Shown: positions 20,360-31,883, counted from the first letter of the stretch. The stretch is 64,000 nucleotides of DNA from Pollenia angustigena (GCA_930367215.1 OV884056.1:94763285-94827284), one strand, 5' to 3'. Numbers and translations: made by a program. Notes: a model not told the origin generated them from the letters alone.

Positions 20360-20920
20360 TTTAACTAGGCGTTCACTAACGAAATTGAGTTGAGATTCCG
20401 AGTCCAGCAGTGCTCTACATTGTGTCTCTTTTCCGCCGGCTCTAATGTGGACAGCGGCTGTGCTAAGTAGTACATAGCTGTTTGAAGTGGTGTGTTTGGC
20501 TGCGCTAAGTGATGCGGCTGTTTGGCTGTTTTGCGTGGGCCTTGTCGTCTCAGCTGAATGAGTGCCTGTTACCCTTGAGGTTGAGGGTTGTTGGCTTGTG
20601 TTTTTATCCGAGTCCTTCAAATGCAACAGGTTATTGTGTTTGTTGGCACACCTCATGCAATTTCTTAGACTACAATTTTTAGCGATATGTCCCGGCTTCA
20701 GACATGCCGCGCTGATGGTGGTAGTTTCAGAAATTCTGCGCATAGTGGATGTTTTCCTGATTTGCACATGTTACAGAGGTCATGGTTCCGTTTTTCTTGT
20801 GCGATGGATGTGCACACCCTTGGCGATTTTTCTTTTTCTGACATTGCTTCTACCGACTGAAAATTCCTTTCCAAGAAGTTCAGAAAATCTTTGATGGTTG
20901 GCACTTCTCGTGGCTGTAGG
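20360..20920 (-). pseudogene. BEL gag C-terminus: zinc knuckle and protease start
   Basis: The frame 20767-20351 has a knuckle-like Cys/His cluster (CLKPGHIAKNCSLRNCMRC) followed by a Ser/Thr-rich linker. The BEL protease start follows, CRALLDSESQLNFVSERL, where the usual D-S-G-S has become D-S-E-S. The LINE interrupts it right after ERLVK. An overlapping piece (20904-20698) in another frame supplies the preceding gag sequence, with KSGKHPLC as the first knuckle Cys residues, so a frameshift lies near 20760. Confidence 0.85.
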
Positions 20921-20934
20921 AGAGACTGTTCGTA

Positions 20935-22004
20935 TCAAAGTCGTGTGGCCTGATCCAGCCCTTTAAGCAGCAAATGGATCAGCAATGGGTCCCATGATGA
21001 GGTGTCAATGTCAAGATCTCGAAGTGATAAAAGACACTCTTGAGTTTTATCATGGAGCGACTTGTAATTATCGCTTGATGTCTTGGTTGGAGTACTGACT
21101 AGCTCCTGGATTAGTTTGCTCACCAGTAGTCTTCTGTTGTTGTAGCGCTCAACCACGACGGACCATGCAGCTTCAAAGTTTTCTCCTCGGTGGCGAAATA
21201 ATTGATTAAGTTTGCTGCTTTCCCCCCTAAATGGGTTTTTAGGTACCACATTTTTTGCACGTTTGGAATTGGTTGGTGAATGATTAGGGACGAGAACAGA
21301 TCATGAAATTCCTTCCACTTCATGTAGTCTCCTTCAAATTTGGGGATTGTTATATTTGGAATTGGCACGGTGGATGATTCGGAACGCCCATTGTTGCACT
21401 CATAATGACCCTGAATTGTTGTGTTGTTTCTGGAGGCTGCCTTGACCTGCTTTTCGAGCTGGATAAACCTCCCCATATTGTACCCGTGTTGAACAGCTTC
21501 ACTGCATAGTTCCGCTATTTGGTAGTGTAAGCCTTCGATATCTTACCATAGCCTTGTGGCAGCTACGGCATCTTCAGGTGTGAAATTGTCTTCCAATAGT
21601 CGGTCTATGGAGGACATCATGGCTGCTTGCCTGCGCATGGGTCTCACCAGCTCACCATTTGGTGCCGTGGCTTCCTCACCAGCAGTGGCCTTACCTTGCT
21701 CGTCTGGACTGTGGCTCATGGATCGTGTCGTGGCTTCGGGAATTATTTTCAGCATTGCTGTTTCGAATTCCTCCTTGTACTGCTGCACGATGTCCATTAT
21801 TGAGGTATAAAAGTCCTTTTGGAAATACTCATGATCCAAGGGTATCTTCTCCAGCAACCGGAGTTGGTTATCGGTACTCTCAAATTTCGCCCACTCCTCG
21901 TCTAGCCTTCTTAGCCGTTCTTGGAAATAGCTAATTGATGTCTTCCTGTCAACCCTTTGGCCGCTCTGTTGTTGGCTAGCGATGAGGTCTTCAAACGAGG
22001 GCAT
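20935..22004 (-). pseudogene. BEL gag N-terminal half
   Basis: Starts MPSFEDLIASQQ, 53 bases downstream of the primer-binding site. The first frame (22004-21543) carries a helical region with WAKFESTDNQL and DHEYFQKDF. The second (21476-21120) has the DUF1759-type block IPKFEGDYMKWKEFHDLF and a third (21249-20935) continues with LRDLDIDTSSWDPLLIHLL. At least two frame changes and a stop near 21540 break it. Confidence 0.87.
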
Positions 22005-22057
22005 GTTGGCTTAAATTATGTTGCCTGTTCACTTGATTGAGATCCTGAGCCTGCTAC

Positions 22058-22077
22058 AGGATCACGTCGGGGTCACC
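22058..22077 (-). other. BEL primer-binding site
   Basis: The minus strand reads TGGTGACCCCGACGTGATCC a few bases inside the LTR edge, the classical BEL/Pao tRNA-primer site. It fixes the direction of the element. Confidence 0.85.
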
Positions 22078-22083
22078 AAAAAA

Positions 22084-22850
22084 TGTTCAATAATAGCACT
22101 TCAACTATATTGAACTAAAGTTGTTTTGTACAACAGTAGCACTTTTACTATGTTGCAATTTGGTTTTGGATGGACAACAACAGCACTTGAACAGTGTTGC
22201 TTTCTCTTAATTAAAAGTCTTGGTTTACCTTAAGAATAAGAGTCCCTTTATTATTCATTTTTTCCAACTTATATACTAATTTTTACGCTAAACATATGAA
22301 TAACTGCTTATGAGAAATATGCTAACGGCCTATTTGTTATAAATTAATTAATAATACATTGACCCATATTTCTGCCGAATTTACAAATTATCATATGAAC
22401 AAATAAACATTAAATTAAAGTCAATGAAACTTATAGACTACTGAGTAAGCAAAAGACAAGCCAAAACAAAAAATATGTATGAAGTTGCAAATTTAAATAA
22501 ACAAGAAATATTAAGTATTAAGTTTCAATTTCAATGTCAAAACAAAAACAATGTGTAACTTCAATGAACTAAAATTAAGCAGAGAACGGCTCAAAAAACT
22601 TAAACGACAACAATTAGACAATAACAAAATAATAATTACGGAAAAAAATTAGGCAAGAACAAAAAATAAAATATGTATTAAGAGTTATTTTTACTTCCTA
22701 CTTGCTGATTATTAATTTTAAGCTTATTAACATTCTTTTGTTTATTTTTATTTTAGGTTGAATTAATAGTGTTTTGCTTATGCAGCTAGTTAATGTATTG
22801 TTGTTATTGTTGTGTATGTTCTAACTCTGTCTTGTTGGTTTTGGTGGTAG
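22084..22850 (-). repeat. BEL 5' LTR with three palindromic repeats
   Basis: Starts TGTTCAATAATAGCAC (plus orientation). Contains a minus-strand poly-A-type signal near 22250 (AATAATAAAGGGAC). Three imperfect 25-bp dyads sit at 22088-22112, 22131-22155 and 22175-22199, each of form CAAYA...GCACTT...TRTTG. The outer end is not fixed by a second full LTR; I place it where the sequence stops resembling the left-hand fragment. Confidence 0.6.
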
Positions 22851-23037
22851 TTGTGTTGTTGGGTTCATACCTGGGTATGTAACTCGCGCGAGGTGTCTAA
22901 TTACTAAAATATTAAAATACTGACCTATCTTAATGTTTAAACAATAACATGCATAATTAAAGTGGACACATGAATCATATCGCTGTTTATATTAGTGCGC
23001 TATGTTCATATGTACACAAGATTTTAAATTTATCATT

Positions 23038-23268
23038 AAGCTTCGTACAGACGATGGTCAGATCTTACAATATTGGTAAGCAGCGTTGCTTAAATTGCAT
23101 TAAAATTGGCTAAAATGTCTTACAACTGTTTGAACATTGTAAGCTCATTTGTATTTGCAGATGTGCAAAATTAATGCATCTGACAATGGACCATTGTCAG
23201 AAAAATTTTGCTGCTGGCAACGCCTGCTTACAATATTGTAAGATCTGACCATCGTCTGTACGAAGCTT
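23038..23268. mobile_element. MITE with about 50-bp terminal inverted repeats
   Basis: The ends are inverted copies starting AAGCTTCGTACAGACGATGG and extending through GATCTTACAATATTG and GCGTTGC with a one-base difference. Total 231 bp, no coding capacity. I could not settle the target duplication (left flank ATT, right flank TAG), so the superfamily is open. Confidence 0.85.
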
Positions 23269-23389
23269 TAGATTGCATTTTTATGGGAATGGAAATGCAG
23301 TTTAATAAAAGTAAAAGATTTAAAATTTATCTTTAGATTGTATTTTTTGTTAAAGACAAAAATGCATTTTATTTTTAAAATTATGTTAA

Positions 23390-23625
23390 CCCTTGTAATG
23401 GGTATAACAGGCGGTATTGAAACAGTTAATCTCTTAACTTGAAGTTAGACTTTTCCCCTACAACACAATTTGTTTCCGTTTTTGGTTTGTTTATGTTGTG
23501 ATGGTGTACTTAAAACGCTATTAAAGCGTTATTGAACTTATTCCTTCGCCTAAGCGTACGGAAAGAAAGTAAAGTAAAAAAGCATAGACACAGGAAAAAA
23601 CAGAGTTGTAAATAAAAGAATTAAA
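23390..23625. repeat. diverged direct repeat, copy 1
   Basis: Shares GTTAATCTCTTAA, ACAACACAATTTGT, GATGGTGTACTTAAAACGCT and, further on, AGTAAAGTAAA and AACAG(A/T)GTTGTAA with 25316-25440 and 25945-26040, in the same order and orientation. The second copy is split by about 500 bp of unrelated sequence. The pair could be diverged LTRs of one old element. Confidence 0.6.
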
Positions 23626-23645
23626 TCCCGATACAACAGCACATC

Positions 23646-23855
23646 TCATTTGTTTCTCCTTTGGTAGGGGTTTTTTAGGAGATCGGATGTCATATTTTCC
23701 GATGTTTTATATCTTAGCTGTATATTACCATCATTTACCTTTCCGACCGAAATGAAAATTGCATGCGTCAGTTGTTTCCAACTTAATGCCCTTTTGTTGT
23801 CGCAATAAAGCAATATTTTATAAACTTGAGAAAAATTTTGAAAAACAGTATTCAC
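23646..23855 (-). pseudogene. possible copia-type RNase H C-terminal fragment
   Basis: A 69-residue open piece with LLYCDNKRALS, then IQLRYKTSENMTSDLLKNP. Copia-type RNase H ends with a CDN..A block and a (T/E)xxxxADxxTKP block in this order, so I read it as the decayed end of a Ty1/copia pol. It directly abuts direct repeat copy 1, where the 3' LTR would be. The His/Ser-rich middle block is not well preserved, so the call is tentative. Confidence 0.5.
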
Positions 23856-24457
23856 ATACTACATTAATTGATGTCAATCGCTCTCATTAATAGCACATTT
23901 GCTTGCATTTGGCTTTAATAATGAATGTATAAGATGTAAAATAATAATATTTCTTAGTTCTAAAAAAAAACAGCATGTAACAACGGCATAATTCAAAATA
24001 GATTTTTTCTAAATTATCTAATTGTTTAAAGGACTTACTTTATTGTCATTCATTAGTGTAATATATCTAGTTGTCTCCCGAGTGAATAACAACTTGTAAT
24101 AAACATGTATGCTAGGGCCCCACACACCATCCATTTGATCTCATCAGACCTAGTGGCTGGTGTTATAGCAAAGACAAAATTGCCCTTCAATGTTAAAGGG
24201 AAGTCTGTTAAGCCTTGAGCCAAATAACGTTCTCTGACAGTGCCAAGTTAGCAGTCTCTGGATGGGCTGCAGCTATGCGAGATATAGTTATGGTCTTCTA
24301 AGTAGCTTATCGGCTATTCCATACTTGAAGACTAATATGTGAAATCTATACTTAACTTCTGCCTACAACAGATGTTTCTCCACACAGGAGAACGCAACAT
24401 AGATCCTGCTCTTGTTGTAACTCTTGAATTACTCTTAATGCATCCAAACTAGACATT

Positions 24458-24685
24458 TTAACACTCAGGACAAGGATCAATAGTAGTTGTATTAGGTAGA
24501 TTTGTAAAATTATAAATATTTGTCGATACAATAATTAAAATAATTATTAAAAGACAAATTTTAAACCCTTTTAAAGACACTTTTAATATGAAACTTGTAG
24601 TTGCAATATTTTCTGCTTCTTCCGCTATATCCGCTTCAATATCATTTAAAAGATTTCGAACTGATGCCATTGTATACTTAAACAT
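24458..24685 (-). CDS. small hypothetical single-pass membrane protein
   Basis: An intact ORF; the second Met (MASVRNLLNDIEADIAEEAE) is the more natural start, giving 70 residues. An acidic amphipathic N-terminus is followed by one strong hydrophobic segment (ICLLIIILIIVSTNIYNF, about residues 44-61) and a short tail ending in DPCPEC. I recognise no family. It lies back-to-back with the coding-like stretch at 24773-25172, separated by under 100 bp, inside a segment bounded by diverged direct repeats. Confidence 0.35.
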   Translation of the reverse strand: MFKYTMASVRNLLNDIEADIAEEAENIATTSFILKVSLKGFKICLLIIILIIVSTNIYNFTNLPNTTTIDPCPEC

Positions 24686-24772
24686 TTATATGTATAGTAT
24701 TTGAATTTATACAAAATTTCTACATTAAAATAACAACATCCTAATCATATTTCTACGAAATCAGCAAATTTT

Positions 24773-25172
24773 ATGTTTACTGGGTTGTCCCAAAGTTCGG
24801 TGTCATCAACAATGGAAGTAGATAAAGATAATAATCCTACTACATCAACGCCTTCTGGTGGTGCAGCTGCTTCATCAAATCATAAAAATATGTATTATTC
24901 ATATGCCTTGTCAATTAGGAAAAGTACTATTTTATATAAAAAAAAAAGTTATGTATTATCTACTTGGGCAAATGCATATAAATTAATGGATGTTACAGTT
25001 GCTACTGATAGAAATGGGAGCTCTATCTACCATTCTGGCTTCTGAAATTTGGCTATCGGAAGACGGTAAAACGGTTTCTTGTCAACTTGATTCTGATGGC
25101 AAAGCAAAGCCAATAGCTGGTATTTTGAAAGTTGTTTGGCTATTGGAAGCTCTTTCTGTGGTGTCGTCTTAA
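24773..25172 (+). pseudogene. hypothetical coding-like stretch with one frameshift
   Basis: A frame from 24773 to 25045 reads a Ser/Thr/Asn-rich N-terminus (MEVDKDNNPTTSTPSGG) and then a globular-looking part (YVLSTWANAYKLMDVTVATD). Around 25010-25020 it shifts into the frame ending at 25172 (ILASEIWLSEDGKTVSCQLD and on to WLLEALSVVSS). The two halves read like one protein of about 130 residues broken by a frameshift. A TTAAAATAAAATT poly-A-type signal lies at 25259-25272. I do not recognise the family; it may be cargo of the surrounding decayed element or a retrocopy. Confidence 0.35.
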
Positions 25173-25315
25173 AATTTACGACATGTATATATTATAATCT
25201 GGAATTGTCTTTGTTTTAATTTCTTGAAGTTGATTTTTGTTCAAGAATTTTGTTATTCTATTAAAATAAAATTTTTCAATATGTATTTGTATTGTATTAC
25301 TCATAAATATTAATT

Positions 25316-26040
25316 GCTGTCAAAGAGTTAATCTCTTAAGTTAAAGTTGTGTGTTTTCCTTACAACACAATTTGTAGCGGTTTTTTGTTTGTATATGTTG
25401 CGATGGTGTACTTAAAACGCTATTAAATATGCAATTAATGAAGTTAAGGATTTTTCCACTCGTGACACTTAAAAAAATCTAAGCGCATTCAAAGGCGCCT
25501 TTCAAATAAAATAGTTTTATTTTTATTTAATTTACAATTACTTTATTCTGAATTACGGATTTGACTATTTTAACAAGACTACAATTATTTATTTATCATT
25601 TACACTGAATTCCCGATTTTATTACTTTGAGAAGATCACAATTAATTAACCGACTTAGTACGCGCTGTAGCCAAGACTGCCAGTTTCATGTTCTGCTTGT
25701 TGCCTGCCTACCTCTGCTTCATAAGTCAATCACGTTGAGCCATCATGCTCAGGTGCATAAATGCTGTTCTAGCACAATTGCCTTAACGGTGTGAATTGGC
25801 TGATCGAGCAAAAATACATTGTCTGGTAATTTGACCCTTAAGTAAACCGGACGCGGGTGTGGAAGTTGGCAAACAAAATTAATAGCTGATTAGGCTAAAT
25901 TAATTTTGTTGGCACTGTTGGCCGTATCGTAAACTATAAATATAAAAGAGTTTTATTGAAGTTGTTCTTTCACCTAATCGGAGAGAAAAGGAGTAAAGTA
26001 AATAGGATATATAAAGGAAAAACAGTGTTGTAATTATGTA
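25316..26040. repeat. diverged direct repeat, copy 2, split by an insertion
   Basis: 25316-25440 matches the first half of copy 1 and 25945-26040 matches the second half. The 500 bp between (25441-25944) has no counterpart in copy 1 and no gene I can see, so it is probably a later insertion. Confidence 0.5.
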
Positions 26041-29000
26041 AAAGGTATTCAGGGCCTGTATAATGTAACTGGTGGGAAAAGGGTTGTAGAATTACTCCCA
26101 TGCTGTGATCGCGCATAGTTCCTGGCTTAAGCATGCCTATTCTTCCGGCTGCTAGCTCGATGGCCATTGGGTGAATTCGTTGCCATTAAGCCTAACGCTT
26201 TAACACCCGAAACTACAGACTTTAATTAAAAAATTTGCATTCTGCATGTAAATAGAAGAAATTGGATGACAGGGACAGGAAAAAGGGAACAAAAAATTTC
26301 TGATAAACTATCTTTTAAGGTATAATAACACGAATTGATGCCCTCGCAGCCGTGATCATGGTTTCACAAATCAACAGTGCAATTATCATTATCCCAACAT
26401 TTTTCGTATCGACCTACTAAGAAGCTAGGAAATCAAAACGTTTAAATTGGTTTAGAAATTCATTATAAACGCTCTTTTTATTAACGAAATTTAACAAAAG
26501 AAATTCATTGGCACAATAATTGTCTTAAAGTTAATTTATTTTCATTTCTGATTAGAGCGAGGCGAGGGTTGTTGTTGTGATTTTAGCTTCGAAAAATATA
26601 TTGATATAAAAGGAGAAGTTCAGGTATGTAAACAACGTACACTTTTGCTCAACTGACTCTCTTGTGTTTAACGCAAGAGTGTCATGTATGTGTTGTTGTC
26701 ATGTCCGTGTACAATAAAGTAAAGTAGTCAAGAAGACCCATCCTACATAAGTATATTTGTAATTTAATGTATAAGTTAAATTTGTCCTTTATTTTAGAAC
26801 AAAAAGAAAACAAACTTTCTTTTTTCTTTTCGGTCAGCGTGTCCGCACTTAATTGAAGTTGAATTAAAATTATTTATATTTTGTATTTTTGCTTATTCTA
26901 ACAATTTTTGACAGTAGCGCAATTATTGGTTCTGCAGAATTTATTTCCTAAGAAACTTACAACGATTTTTATTAAGTCTTATTTATTTCTTAAGAAATTT
27001 TAAACGATTTTTAATAAGTCGTTATACTTACTTCTAAAGAAATATGGAAAAAGATTTTTAGCAAAATGCCAATGTAGGTGTCTGCATTTTTAGTACCAAG
27101 AATAATGTTAATTGAGTTTAATGACTAACTTTAAATTTAATAAATGTTTACGTTAACTTATATTTACGTTACGTTACGTGTAAATTTCTCTGTCAGTTTG
27201 TTATTAATTTCATCAAGTTTTTATAAAATAATATTGACAGCTGATGATGTTGTGCCTGTTCGGTCATGTGATGAAGATGTTGTTGGTTTCTTGGGAGCCA
27301 TTTTACTGAAAGGATTTATTTATTTATTTCAACTTAGACATATGTTGAATTTATAAATACTTTGGCTTGGGAAGATTCAATACTGTGTAAATCAGTTATT
27401 TCTGCAGTGTTTCTTGTAAAAAGCCCCATTTCTGATGCAAAGGATTTTATTTTGCCTTCAGAATTCCTTTGAACCCTTTGGTTTTGGTTTGTTTTATTAG
27501 TAGTAACTAAATAAAAGTATTAACTATTATTCTTTAAGCTTTTCATCATATTTTCTAAAGGATATGCAGTAAGATTAGAAAGGCAGCCAAATTTTAGTGC
27601 TGGTTCCACCGAAAATATTTGAAAAATGTTCAAGATATATTTTTAACATGTTTTCCGCAATATTTTTTTCTGTAGACAGATTCGGACTCAGGAAAATTCG
27701 TTACGCAGATGTTAACAACAGAATATGCTTAAATATTGCTTGGCTTAAGAATTCTTCAAGCACTATAAGACCAGAATAGAGAATAAATTGGTGAACATCG
27801 ACGGTCTTCCAACTCGAAATTTTTGCAAAACACCGAAGTTTTCTTGCAAACTCTCGTGAAATGAATGGCGAAAAAGATGTTAACATAGATGAAATGGCAT
27901 ACATTACTTTGGGTGTTGGGCCATTTGGTTGGATTATCCATAGATCCAGTGGATGACACCGACGAAGACGTAGGTGGACAAGATGTTTGATTCCTCCTCT
28001 TTCTGTTTTTTGTGCTCCATGGCTTCCGGCTTTTTTATTTTTCCCCATATGGACTAACAGCGGAACAAAAGAGAGCGTATTTGCTATTTGTTTTCAAATA
28101 AGAAAATTCGATTTTTCAGAATTCACATTTGTTTTGCTTTGTTAAAAATTTTTCTAGTTTCTTGTCCAAAACACGCAATTGGATAATGAATTTACAAAAA
28201 GTTAATTTAATTTTAAGTGCTAAATTTATTTTTTAACTTTTGACTTTTTCCACTATCAAACTGATACACTAGAGGCTCATTCGCTCAAATATCTTAACAC
28301 AACAAGGGCTAAATAACGAGTGTCACAAAACTTTATTCTATATTTTTGCTCACTGCTTTGTTTAATTTTCTTGAGTTTATTAAAGAGAAACAGTTCACTG
28401 CTCATTCTACGTGCGGATAATTGGTCCTTGGGCCTAATTAACACAAAAAATGAACCAGGATGATTCCCCTGATCACTCATAACTGCTTGGGGTTTAGGCC
28501 AGACCATTTTTTGACCATTTTAAAACATGTTTTTTCTCTGCGTGTACCTAGATATCTCTTCATTCGTTTTTGTATTGCGCTTTGTGTGTACTACTTGTGG
28601 CAATAAAAGGACTGCCTGCAGATCATATACAGCAACATTACATTTTTTCTTATATAGGTATTTTTCTTCTCTACATAATTTCTTAAATAAAGTGTAGACT
28701 TCAATTAGTTGCCTTTTGTCATTTTCATCTGAATTCTTGAACGATTCGAAGAGGTCACATTGGTCTTTCTTAGGTTTGAAATTTAGAACATAATTTTACT
28801 TTCGGGCGTTAAATTCTCTTATTCGCGATTCTCTTTGTAGTCCCAGTATAGATCCGCAATACTTTTTCTTTTATATATGCACGTGTCGTGTGAGCTCGCA
28901 AATAATGAGATTCAATTTAAGTAATATTTTTTATAAATTCCCGTATAGGTAATATTCCTATTTTCAGAGCTTAATTTCAGATGGTTGTTTTGCTTTCCAC

Positions 29001-29646
29001 GAAGATCACCCACTACGAATCCTTCTTCATTATTTTTGCTAACTGCTGTATCTATGCACACAAAAAAATAAGAATGTATTTCAATTAAAAAATTTGTAAT
29101 ATAAATTAAAAAATTAATAAAATGTGCACCAGTCAACAAATGAATAGTATCAATTAAACGTTTAAATTACTTGATTAAACGTTTAATTCACTTGAATTAA
29201 TGATTAATTCACTTGATTAAATTTTTAATTAACATTTTGATTAATGCTTTAATTGGCGCAAAATTAGGAAAAAATCCTAACAGCCTGGCAATCTTCAACA
29301 ATTGCCAAAACCATGTACCTGAATGTTCTTCGCCCCCCAAATTTATAATTGTTGGGACGAATATTCGGCATTTGCGAACTTTTCTCTTATATTTGCTGTT
29401 GGCATTCGCTCTCACATTCGTTTAAATATGCGAATATTAAAAGCGAATATCTAATGAATGAGATTTTCTTCATAGAATTTAATTTTGTACTGTGAAAAAA
29501 ACAATCACACCTTCTAAACTTAGAGAAATTAAACAATAAAATTTTTTTTATATTTTTGTTCAGAGCAACTAAAGTAAATCTTTTTTCAAATTCTACATTG
29601 CCTTCCCTTTTATTTGGTACCGAGCTTGCTAAAAAATATTAGATAC
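26041..29646. other. non-coding stretch with old repeat debris
   Basis: No supportable gene. Visible items: an imperfect hairpin near 26655-26690 (CTCTTG...CAAGAG); three imperfect units of about 58 bp at 26940-27060 sharing ACGATTTTTA(A/T)TAAGTC; and repeated TTAATTCACTTGA phrases at 29170-29225. A protein-like remnant is listed separately at 27701-28510. Confidence 0.5.
27701..28510 (-). pseudogene. unassigned decayed coding-like sequence
   Basis: Minus-strand pieces at 28507-28277 (GNHPGSFFVLIRPKDQLSA) and 28048-27701 have uneven but protein-like composition. In the second piece a Lys-rich start (MGKNKKAGSHGAQ) shifts frame into SSTGSMDNPTKWP. No domain is recognisable and frames change repeatedly. 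It could be the relic of a DNA transposase; I cannot name the family. Confidence 0.25.
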
Positions 29647-29649
29647 TTA

Positions 29650-30365
29650 AGGGCATAATAAACCACACAAAATGCTTGGCAAACACACACATTGTTTCCG
29701 TTTGGGGTTTGCCAATAAACAACACAAATATTCTCCGTACAAACATTAATTATAATTTTTGTTTTTTTTTCAATGAATGCAGATGCCAATAGTGCTGCGG
29801 CAATTTTGCTGTTTTTTGCTTTAAACGGAGAAGAAATTATATAATAAAGGCAAAAAATTTAAAGTTAAAAGTGATTTAAAAAACGAGCTGTTTTGTGGCA
29901 AGGAATTCTACTAAAATAATTTAATTTAATATTAAAAATTACTTGAATTGAATACATTTTTCATTAGACGCTACAAAAAGTTTGACAAATATCCAGCATG
30001 TCTGCCAAATATTAAATATTTTTAATATTTCTGCAAACATTGCTTTAAATCAGTGATAACCAAGCCCCGAACTAAGAAAGCCCCGAACGCACGCACTCAA
30101 AGATATTATGTGCTTGTGTGCGGTCGCACAGACTGATGATAGTCTCATGTTTTGAAACGAACAAAGTTGTTATATACATGTGAATTGCCGACCGTGTCTG
30201 TGTGAAAAATACGATTATTGACTGGCTCGCGAGTCTATGGAGTGGTTATCACTGCTTTAAATGTTTGTCCAAACAGCAAACACCCCAATTAACAACACAA
30301 AATATTTGTACAAACGTAAAATTTTGACATGTTTGCCAAGCCTTTTGTGACGTTTATTATGCCCT
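29650..30365. mobile_element. PIF/Harbinger-like non-autonomous element
   Basis: The ends are inverted copies: left AGGGCATAATAAACC and on to TGCTTGGCAAAC; right GTTTGCCAAGCCTTTTGTG through ATTATGCCCT. The 3-bp duplication TTA is present at 29647-29649 and 30366-30368, the signature of PIF/Harbinger insertions. Total 716 bp including a 204-bp hAT-type insertion (30051-30254). No transposase. Confidence 0.85.
30051..30254. mobile_element. hAT-type MITE nested in the Harbinger-like element
   Basis: Terminal inverted repeats CAGTGATAACCA / TGGTTATCACTG, exactly flanked by the 8-bp duplication CTTTAAAT (30043-30050 and 30255-30262). An 8-bp duplication with CA..TG ends is diagnostic of the hAT superfamily. 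204 bp, non-coding. Confidence 0.93.
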
Positions 30366-30368
30366 TTA

Positions 30369-31201
30369 TACTAAAAAAAAATTTTAAATAACTATTTTTG
30401 AAAAATGTAAAGTTCCTTAAAAATGATAAAAGATGAGGAAATGAAAAATAAAATGCGAAGTTTTGTCTCTAGATTAATGGATGTACAGAGGAGTTTCTGC
30501 CAAAAAGAAAAAAAATTTAATTTGTCACACAGTGTTATTTTTGAAATTGAATTTTTATATGTGTTTGTATAGCATTGAAATATTTAATTTTTGGTTTTTT
30601 TTTATCATGTTGTTAATAAATGCTTTAATTATATCTGTGGCATTTTGACAAAACATCTTAAGTCGAGAAAAGATAGCAAAAAAGTTTTTTAGAATGAGCT
30701 TCTTAGACGTTAATAGCAAAAATTATATTTTTGTAAATAAATTGTTTGCTTAATTTCAAAATATTATATGCAAATTAAAAATTTTTCTAAAAACCCTGCA
30801 AAATAATGGTTCAAGACTTATAATTAAAGCAAAAAGCTTGAAAGTCTGGCTCTGTACATTACAAGTACATAATTTTAATAATCCATGGACCCCTAGTCTT
30901 ATTACCTACATAAATACAATAGCGGTTTTTTCCCTTTGTGATCAATTTATAACTCTATTATATTTACTAATAGTACAAAGCGTGAGTGTCTTGTATTATA
31001 AACAAAATAATCAGCTGATTTTTGTTTTGGTTTTTGTCAGTTGTAATGCAAAACGATTAGTTTTTTTGTGTGATTTTTTAACCACAGCGTTGTAAATTAT
31101 AGTTTTTTAAATGCTTTTACTTGTAACTACATTAACAAGGTCTACAATGGTACTTTACTAAAAATAGTGAAAACCGCTAATATTTTCTCTTATTTTAAGT
31201 G
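30369..31201. other. AT-rich non-coding stretch
   Basis: No gene, repeat end or RNA structure I can support. Open frames here encode hydrophobic low-information peptides. Confidence 0.5.
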
Positions 31202-31218
31202 TTAAGCACCCCATACAT

Positions 31219-31353
31219 GGGGTCTTCACCTGACAATTTATTGTCATAATAAACGCCAAATTTCATATAAAAAAACCCTGACAAACATATTAGAGATTGT
31301 TTTGTATAGACTTTGACGTTCGGTATAACAAAAAATTGCTAGGTGAAGACCCT
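31219..31353. mobile_element. small MITE inserted at the edge of the Harbinger-like MITE
   Basis: Inverted ends GGGTCTTCACCT / AGGTGAAGACCC, about 134 bp, interrupting the terminal repeat of the host MITE right after CCATACAT. The flanks share ATG, so the duplication may be 2-3 bp. Confidence 0.7.
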
Positions 31354-31674
31354 ATGATACGCGTTTCAATTCAATTTTCAATTGAGTCTTTCAATTGACT
31401 TGATTCTTGGCCACACACTTCATAAACTGAATTGAAAAATTTTCATTCAACTGTCAAATCTTTATTTTTTTTACAATTTAAAAATTAAAAACTTCTATTT
31501 AAATGCCTGCAAAAGGAAAACTAATTGCTAATGGTTACTGCAGAATGCATTAATGATGAAAAAAAGAAAAGCGACAACGAACTTGGTCAAAATAATGGTT
31601 GAAGACCAAGAAAAAAAAAATTCAAATGACAATTTAATAAGGGAACTGAAAACAACAGAGCCAGTCATTTTTAT

Positions 31675-31883
31675 CAGGGGTGTGCTGGAAATCGTAAACG
31701 TAAAACGACAAAATTTGGAAGTTGTATTTAATACACTTTAAAACTAATTTTTATGTTTTTTGCTATAAAATTCTGTTTAATAGAGAAATATTTGTCATAA
31801 AAATCTTTTATTACAGAAATTTTATTAAAAAACTACTTTTTAAATTCTTGAGTTTTACGTTTCCGATTTCCAGCACACCCCTG
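31675..31883. mobile_element. hAT-type MITE
   Basis: About 31-bp inverted ends beginning CAGGGGTGTGCTGGAAATCG, almost perfect at the other end (one mismatch). The CAGGGGTG start is typical of hAT elements. The flanking 8 bp are both T-rich but not identical, so the duplication has decayed or is mis-set. Confidence 0.82.

Larger units (their letters stand above)
12674..22850 (-). mobile_element. BEL/Pao LTR retrotransposon split by a LINE
   Basis: Read leftward from the LTR at 22084-22850: primer-binding site, gag, zinc knuckle and protease, then a 4.8 kb LINE (15604-20359). Pol then resumes with RT, RNase H and the start of integrase, ending in a short LTR stub at 12674. Frameshifts and stops occur in gag and between RT and RNase H, and the integrase core is deleted. 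The pol frame can be followed across the LINE, showing that the LINE arrived later. This is an inactive copy. Confidence 0.88.

Noticed and set aside
24120..24460. Possible further exon of a gene left of the small membrane ORF
   Set aside because: The translation gives short protein-like phrases only with many stops and no consistent splice sites; it could not be supported as a gene.
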